A stretch of 64,000 nucleotides of DNA from Chelydra serpentina (taxonomy: Eukaryota; Chordata; Testudines; Chelydridae). The DNA lies in contig JBAIAC010000008.1 in the NCBI GenBank assembly GCA_037349315.1, positions 38,662,001 through 38,726,000 on the forward strand. The letters are read 5' to 3'. The translations under genes were made by a program, and so were the position numbers. Within the stretch, counting starts at the first letter, position 1; the number at the start of each line of letters is the position of its first letter. The notes under the pieces were generated by a model. That model was not told where the DNA came from. It was given only the letters and a program-made list of their open reading frames with translations, and did no database searches. Positions 57,739-64,000 of the stretch are shown one piece after another.

Positions 57739-58047
57739 ATTTTCCCGGGGATTTCTCTGAGTGGCAGGTCAGAGCATCCGAGTACAGATTACTGCCCTGA
57801 GCGTCCACTGAGTGGTGCACTGTGGGATAGCTCCCAGAGCTATTAGCGTCGAATTCCGTCCACAGTACCTCGCTTTCGGCATGGCCATTTCGAATTTGGC
57901 GCTACTCCCCTCGTCAAGGTGGAGTACAGAAATCGATTCAAAGAGCCCTTAATGTCGAAATAAACTGCTTCCTAATGTGGACGGGTGAGGGATTAAATCG
58001 AGTTAATGCTGCTAAATTCGACATAAAGTCCTAGTGTAGACCTGGCC

Positions 58048-58050
58048 TTA
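58048..58050 (+). repeat. TTA target duplication, right
   Basis: TTA directly outside the right Harbinger end, matched at 52836-52838. Confidence 0.85.
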
Positions 58051-58054
58051 GAGT

Positions 58055-59930
58055 TTGGTCTCTCTATAGTGGTTTCAATTTACTCAATATTTTTTCTGTG
58101 ATTTCTAATGTCATTTTTCACCCCCTTTCCCAACCGCCTCACATAACACTTTCATTTCTGGAAAATTACCTCCATTTTCCTTAGTGAACACTGAGCTGAA
58201 GGCTTCCCATTGTTCAAATACATCTTTCCCCCATGTTGGTTAAATTCACGTCAATATCTCTTAGTTGTGCATTGATTTATTTTGACTCTATATTTTCCCT
58301 CTATATTTTTCCCTCTATATTTCCCTCTATATTTTTCTGTGCTTTTAAAGTGGAGTTGAACGAATTCTGTAAAGTCTGTATTTACATTTTTAAAGGAATT
58401 CCTTTGACGCTGTTTACCCCACTTCTGTGTTTGATTTCACACAATGTTACTGACTGTAATGTTTGTGAAAATAATGGGCTAGCCCTGGGGTCCGAATACA
58501 CCCCCTTTATGCCACAGAGTAGCAAAAGGAGGTATAAAACTGCCTAAACAGGGAAGCAGGGGATGTCCCCTTATAGGGACATTATTCGGGTAGTGAGGCA
58601 GTGCTGGGAGGGGGTAGGAGCATAGTCAGAGCACTGATGCACTCCAGTGACCTCCTGTTACATAACAGCCACTTGAGAGCTATTACCAGTTGGCATGTAT
58701 TAGAGCAGCAATGAGGCTGCTCTAATTTACACCACAGCCAAATTCACCTCACACTTCAGTGCCCCAAGGAGTGAAGGCAGGAAAAGGTGGCATTAAGTCA
58801 CCTTTTCCCTCAGCCTTCCTTTGTTCCTATGCTGAGCACAGTGTGGCTGGACCTGAGAATCTGGGCAAATGAATTTTAAGTCAGTATGTCAGTGATTGCA
58901 AAGCAGAAAGTGAATATTGAGTATTTGCTCCAGGTCCCTGAATCAAATCACCACCACTCAAATGCTGGCTGCTCCTAGTGAGTTGCTGGTGACCAATTTA
59001 CAGACCAACTATTTGCAGAAGTTATTTATTAAATAATTAAAAAAAAAAAATCTGAGGAAACCTTAATCTGCTAGAGAACAATTAGTGAATAGAAAAACAG
59101 GCAGCATTCTTTGAATAAATATTGTATCACAAATTATTTACCCAGCTTTAATTTAAACACTCTTATTGATTTCATTCACTCCTGTGCAGCCTCCCATTCA
59201 TTAGTGCTTTTGCACCTTTTAATCTTAGCATCTTTTTTTCCCTAAGAGCTTTTTATTACCATGTCATTAACATCCATCTTATCCCCTACTTTTATTATTG
59301 TTTGAATGATGCATTGAACTCCAGAGCTCGGAATATATGTTTTTTAAAGAACCTTCATGGATCTACTCCTCATTATAAAGGCAGATAGTGAAATGTAGTA
59401 CCCTCATTTGCTTTGATGTTTTCCCTAGTAAAATATAGTGATCTAATTTAAATAGCCCCAGTGTGAACCTTGAGCCTTATTATCTTTTGGTGTTTGTTGC
59501 TTTAATATATTCATCCCATCACCTCTGTAACTATCTGCAATTTTCCTCCAAACCAGGTCAGTTGTTTCTTTCTATTTAATTCTTTATTCTGTCAGAAAAT
59601 GACTCTGTCCTGTACCATTTGCAATAACAGTACAAAGATGCTTCCTAAGTGCATTCCAGTGAGTTCCTAGTTAGCTAATCATATTCCCCACCTCCCACTG
59701 TGTCAGATACCTGACCTAACCTCTTCCACTGTGCAGTGTCCTCACAACGTAGTTGCTGCCTTGAACTCCACGGCTATGTGTGCAATAGTGGATCCAGAGG
59801 AGGCAGAAAGTTTCTGAGGCAGTTGCAAATCACTTAGGTAGTTTTACATCCCCAACACCTCTCCTCTGATGCTGGGAAATAGTTTCAGAAAATATAGTCA
59901 CCCAGGCAGCTCCCACAGAGAAAAAGGAAT
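58055..59930. other. Unassigned AT-rich stretch
   Basis: No gene. A small tandem run of CCCTCTATATTTTT-like units lies at 58298-58340. Confidence 0.45.
58298..58340 (+). repeat. Short tandem repeat CCCTCTATATTTT
   Basis: Three adjacent units of 11-14 bp with the core CCCTCTATATTT. Confidence 0.8.
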
Positions 59931-59934
59931 AGTT

Positions 59935-61800
59935 CTAGTTACCATCAGCTGTGGGGTGGGAAGATTTGGGGGGGATTACTGGGAGTTGAGGAGTTGCCAT
60001 CCTGCCACCCATCATCATAGGTGGTGGTGGTGATCTTTTTCTGAGGACCTGCTGACCAAACAGAGCAAAGACCCCTTGATAACTGGGATGGGAGTTGCAT
60101 GAATTAACAGCAGTATTAGAGATGCAGAAGTGCCAGATCTGAGTAGGTTTGCTTGTGTTGTTAGAGGTTGGGGCACACACATCTTGTTGGTAGGAACAGC
60201 GAACGTCTTCACAAAACCTGCTTTGCTCTGGGAAGGACTTGGTTGGTATCTCTGACATTGGCAAGGCTTGAATCTTTCCTGGCCCCACAACAAGATTTTG
60301 AAAACAACATAACCTCCTAGTTTTTCATCATCAAGGAGACTGGGCCGATGAAAGACCAGTTCCATAATAAATTATTGCTAGCTGCCAGCTGTTAACAAAC
60401 TCTGCATTGTCTCCCTTCTGTATAAACAGCTGTGTAACAAGAACAAAATAAAAAAGAGAGAGGAAAACTGCTTGTTGCAGACACTTGGTGCCAGCGAACT
60501 TTGTGTGCTCTGATTTGTGAAGAATTAAGTGATTGTATTTTAACTAAACACGAAGTATCAAAATAGAAAAATGAGCTAGTATCAGACGATGTCCACCGCA
60601 TTGTGACCATATTGGTCATCAATTGTATCCAGTGCAGCAACTGTTGAGAAAGTGATTATTGGATCCTAGACTGTGGGATATCACCCCATTTCTTGAAATA
60701 TCTTATTAATTATTTTTGGTATTGAATTCATAATGAATTCATAGAGTACAGTACTTCCATTGAAACTTTGTAGTCAATCAGTAGTAGTGTATCACAGACA
60801 AAGGATTACTGGGTTTCCTTTATACCTTAGTTACTCAGAGAAGCTAGCTCAGATGCACTTGGTTGCCAAGTCAGTCTGGTAATGGTAAATGTGAGAAAAT
60901 ATATTTAAATATATGCAACAGTGAACAAACAATGATTTTGCATACAGGAATGAGGAGGTGTGCAAAATAACATTCTAGAATGTAAGATGGGGTTCAGATG
61001 AAACATACTGACTTCTGTAACCAAAGTAAATCACAAACCAACTGGCAAGCTTTGAACACACAAGCCTCTTTTGCGCCACTAGGAAAATGTACTTTGCTGA
61101 TGAATCCAGATACACAGCAGACCAGTTTGAAGCACAAGTGAATGACATGTTAAAATATGGCTGGACACTGAAGCAATGCCAATTTACACAGTAGCACTTG
61201 GCAAACACTGGGCTATTTATTCTGCTTGGTAAGCAGCCACCAAGTAACTATGTGAATCCAATAAACTGGGATGGTGTGCAGTATGTGGGAGAAAAAAACT
61301 GATGGTGATAAGAGAGTAACATGAAGAACTTTCACTGAACTTTAGTGCTGGCAAATGGAATCAAGGCCTTAGCTATTAAGGTTTTTGTCAACTTTCGTAA
61401 ATCAACTGGTTGCAGGGTAAACAAGCAAAAGCTGAATACCTAGCAGAACCCAAAAGAAGATAATGGACTAAATTCTGTCCTCAGTTACTCTTGCATACAT
61501 TTGCACTCATGTCAGCAGGGATGCTCAGGTAAAGCCCGGAGCTGAATTTGGTTCTTTGGCAGTACTGAATTTATTCCGACTGTTGGTTTGGTGCTCATAT
61601 TGTGACTGGTACTTAAAGGAAAGATAAGGTCCATGTCCTGAGTAACTTGGTGGGTCAGATCATGGGGGCCAGTTGGCCACCACACAGTGCAAGCTGGGCT
61701 GAGAGATGTAAAGGTAGCTTAAAAGTCATTTTAGCAGCTCTAGACATGCATTGTGCAGGGTCCGTTCCCTAGAGTAAGGGCTTCTCTAATTGATACTGAC
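59935..61800. other. Unassigned stretch
   Basis: Two overlapping minus-strand frames of 116-117 codons occur at 59935-60365, but neither shows a recognised domain. The rest is AT-rich. Confidence 0.4.
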
Positions 61801-61803
61801 TAC

Positions 61804-61990
61804 GGGGGCAGGGATAGCTCAGTGGTTTGAGCATGGGCCTGCTAAACCCAGGGTTGTGAGTTCAATCCTTAAGGGAGCCATTTAGGGATCTGGGGCAAAA
61901 ATTGGGGATTGGGTCCTGCTTTGAGCAGGGGGTTGGACTAGATGACCTCCTAAGGTCCCTTCCAACCCTGACATTCTATGATTCTATGAT
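61804..61990 (+). mobile_element. tRNA-derived turtle SINE, full length
   Basis: A box GGATAGCTCAGTGG (61812-61825) and B box GGTTGTGAGTTCAATCC (61852-61868) are intact, followed by TTTAGGGATCTGGGGCAAAA. The 3' half is the CR1-like tail GAGCAGGGGGTTGGACTAGA, GACCTCCTAAGGTCCCTTCC and TTCTATGATTCTATGAT. It is well preserved. The shared tail implies CR1 machinery moved it. Confidence 0.93.
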
Positions 61991-62349
61991 ACTAATGGAC
62001 CAAAGGTGCTGAAATGCTAGCCAGGGACCTGTATAGTGTGGGGGGCTTTCCTTCCTCCACTTACAACTCCTATGCTGGGAGGAGGTAGCAAAGAGCGTCT
62101 ATGCCAAAAGATACCCACAGTGACAGAGAGGCCTGCTGTATCACCAAACTCCACCAGCGGTAAGTCTTATCAACTATCTTTGTTCCATTTTTCTTTCCTT
62201 TAGTGCATGGCTGTTTTGGAAAATTTCAAACAGAATAACACTAACCAGTAATAATAAAAACGTCTGAGACCAAACTTCAAATTCCTACCATATATGTAGT
62301 GATCTCCACTGTTGACAATGGGAGTCGTGCATATGCAGAATTTGAATCA

Positions 62350-62570
62350 GAAGACAGAGATTTTAAGGCCAGAAGGGACCATTATGATAACCTATTCTGA
62401 CCTCCTGAACAATATCATTCCACCCAATAATTCTTACAGCAAGCCCATCATTTCTGGTTGAGCTAGGGGCATATATTTTAGAAAAACATCCAATCTAGAT
62501 TTAAGGAAGTCAAGTGAAGGAGAATCTATCACATCCTTATTAAGTTGTTCCAATGGTTAATTACTAGAGA
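62350..62570 (-). mobile_element. Old CR1 3' end
   Basis: ATTTTAAGGCCAGAAGGGAC, TATGATAACCTATTCTGACC and the ATCCAATCTAGATTTAAGG region follow the reverse-strand layout of an ancient CR1. Confidence 0.75.
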
Positions 62571-62574
62571 TGGT

Positions 62575-62925
62575 GAGAAAAACTTTTGCTGCACCATTTT
62601 CCATTGATATTGAAATGTTTTATGAAATTGTATTGATTTCAGTGAAATTTCATCTCAGGGAAAAATTCAAAAAATTTCAGAATGAAATATTTAAATTTTT
62701 CACTTTGAATTTTTAAATTTTTGCATTATATAATATTTTAAAATATCAAAACAAAATGTTTCAGTTGATCTGAAACTTTCTTTTTGGATAGTGGGGGAAA
62801 TTTTCCTTTGTTGTGAATTTTGACATTTCCAGGTTTTGTTTTGATTTCAAATGAAGCCAGATTTTGAAATCTCGAAATCCTTCATGAAATGGAATTGTCA
62901 TCGTCCGTTCAATGGTTTAAAATGT
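62575..62925. other. AT-rich spacer
   Basis: Runs of AAATTTT/GAAATTT words, low complexity. Nothing else seen. Confidence 0.45.
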
Positions 62926-62929
62926 GTGC

Positions 62930-63330
62930 CTTAAATCTAGTCTGGATGTGGCTTCAGCGTCCGATCACTGGACCTTGTCTACTAGATTAAAGAGCCCTCC
63001 ATTACCAGAAATCTTCTCCCTATGTAGTTACAGACTGTGATCAAGTCATCTGTTAACCTTTCTTTGGACAATATATAGAGCTTCTTTAGTCTCTCACTGT
63101 GAGAACATTTTTCCAGCCCTTGAATCATTCTTCTGGCTCTTTTCTGAACCCTTTCCATTTTTTCAACGTCCTTTTAAAAGTGTGGACACCAGACCTCAAC
63201 ACAATATTCCAGTAATAGTCTAGCTGATACCATCTCCCTTCTTCTAATCTATATTCCCCTATTTATACATCCAAGGATTGCATTAACTTTCTTAGCCATT
63301 ACAGCACACTAGAACTCAAGTTCATTTGTT
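62930..63330 (-). mobile_element. CR1-type LINE fragment (ORF2 end region)
   Basis: The reverse-strand words CAAGTCATCTGTTAACCTTTC, TTTTCTGAACCCTTTCCATT, TGGACACCAGACCTCAACAC and TTGCATTAACTTTCTTAGCC correspond to the conserved end of CR1 ORF2 as seen at 12900-13230. Strongly decayed. Confidence 0.75.
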
Positions 63331-63674
63331 TATGCACAAATACTTTCTATTCCCTTTAAGTTGCTACTTTCCAAAATGCAGCTCGTATCTTGTCAGTGTG
63401 ACCTACAGTATTTGTTCCTAGATATATGTGGCTGTGGTCTTGCTCTGAATTGAAGAATTATTGATGAGAGATATTTTTTTTCATGTAAAAATCAGAATGA
63501 AAACTGGTTGTTTAAATCATCATTCATGCTACATAAACTCCTGCATAATCTTGTACTTGCAAGCATAGAATGGATCATAAGGAGAGCTGGGTGTCAAAAT
63601 ATGAAGTCACAAGTTGACAATCTCCAAAACATTACCCCACAAGAATAGGTTTCTTCCAAAACAACAGAACAGTA

Positions 63675-63860
63675 AGTATTCATGGATTATAAGGCCAAAG
63701 GGGCTCACTGTGATCATCTACTTTGACATCCTGTATGACACAGGCCATAAGCCTTCCTCAATTTAATTCCTGTTTGAACTAAAGCATATCTTTTAGAAAA
63801 ACATAAAATTTTAATTTAAACATTGCCACCACAATCTTAGGTAAATTTTCCAATGATGAA
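63675..63860 (-). mobile_element. Old CR1 3' end
   Basis: GATTATAAGGCCAAAGGGGC, TCACTGTGATCATCTACTTT and GACATCCTGTATGACACAGG read as a second reverse-strand CR1 terminus. Confidence 0.75.
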
Positions 63861-63892
63861 TTTAGCCTCACTTAAAAATCTGTACCTTTATA

Positions 63893-64000
63893 TCATAAGA
63901 ACGGCCACATAGGATCAGACCAAAGGTCCATCTAGCCCAGTATCCTGTCTTGCAGTGGTGGCCAATGGCAGGTACCCCAGAGGGAATGAACAGAACAGGT
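63893..64000 (-). mobile_element. CR1/L3-type 3' end, cut by window edge
   Basis: CATAAGAACGGCCACATAGG, GGTCCATCTAGCCCAGTATC and GGCAGGTACCCCAGAGGGAA repeat the copies at 12478 and 24946. The element continues beyond position 64000. Confidence 0.88.

Larger units (their letters stand above)
52839..58047 (+). mobile_element. PIF/Harbinger DNA transposon, 5.2 kb, near-complete
   Basis: Its ends are GGGTATGTCTACACTA (52839) and TAGTGTAGACCTGGCC (to 58047), matching as inverted repeats at most positions, with TTA duplicated at 52836-52838 and 58048-58050. Inside are the two proteins that define the superfamily: a DDE transposase (plus strand) and a Myb/SANT-like DNA-binding protein (minus strand, two exons). 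The 3' ends of the two genes converge near 54.6-55.2 kb. An internal minisatellite and an unknown open frame lie in the Myb intron. Composition is distinctly richer in GC and CpG than the flanks, suggesting recent arrival. The transposase carries one nonsense codon, so this copy is probably not autonomous. Confidence 0.92.

Noticed and set aside
59935..60365. Two overlapping minus-strand frames of 116-117 codons
   Set aside because: Neither has a domain, a consistent frame or poly-A evidence of a processed gene. A decayed pseudogene is possible but not supported.

Overview
This window is nuclear DNA from an amniote, most likely a cryptodiran turtle. The best markers are tRNA-derived SINEs with A- and B-box promoters (971-1164, 61804-61990) that end in turtle-type CR1-like tails, several CR1 subfamilies with ATTCTATG tails, MIR/CORE-SINE copies, and many GTCTACACT-type Harbinger MITEs. 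I find no host exon, conserved gene, tRNA or rRNA gene. The window reads as an intergenic or intronic desert shaped by layers of transposon insertion. Family names come from remembered diagnostic sequences; no database search was run.

The richest region is a 5.2 kb PIF/Harbinger DNA transposon at 52839-58047. It is bounded by degenerate terminal inverted repeats and a TTA target duplication. The plus strand carries a DDE transposase (53211-54500) complete except for one in-frame TGA. The minus strand carries the partner Myb/SANT-like DNA-binding protein, which I predict is split into two exons (57738-57081 and 55754-55273) by a 1.3 kb GT-AG intron. Inside that intron are a six-unit GC-rich minisatellite (56121-56570) and an unrecognised 96-residue open frame on the opposite strand (56678-56968). 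Both genes have AATAAA signals. Two short Harbinger-type MITEs (128-428, 11963-12223) have the same kind of ends with TAA duplications.

Layout, left to right. 0-2 kb: a Harbinger MITE, then a hAT element with a SINE inside it. 7.6-9.4 kb: a decayed hAT copy, a SINE tail and a 378-bp near-perfect fold-back element with a 12-bp target duplication and a hammerhead-like motif. 12-14 kb: a MITE and a minus-strand CR1/L3 copy. 16-18 kb: two hAT MITEs. 21.6-24.1 kb: an LTR-type element. 25.2-27.7 kb: a three-layer nest (CR1 in a palindromic MITE, then a TIR element in the CR1 tail). 28-38 kb: more hAT MITEs, LTR fragments and a CR1 3' end. 41 kb: an LTR with a TATA box. 43-52 kb: CR1 and MIR pieces, a 69-bp snap-back insertion with a 15-bp target duplication, and another LTR. 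52.8-58 kb: the Harbinger transposon. 62-64 kb: a SINE and several CR1 3' ends, the last cut by the window edge. The rest is AT-rich sequence in which I recognise little.

No multi-gene host system is present. The only genes that act together are the Harbinger transposase and its Myb-like partner, which in this superfamily cooperate in nuclear import and end recognition.
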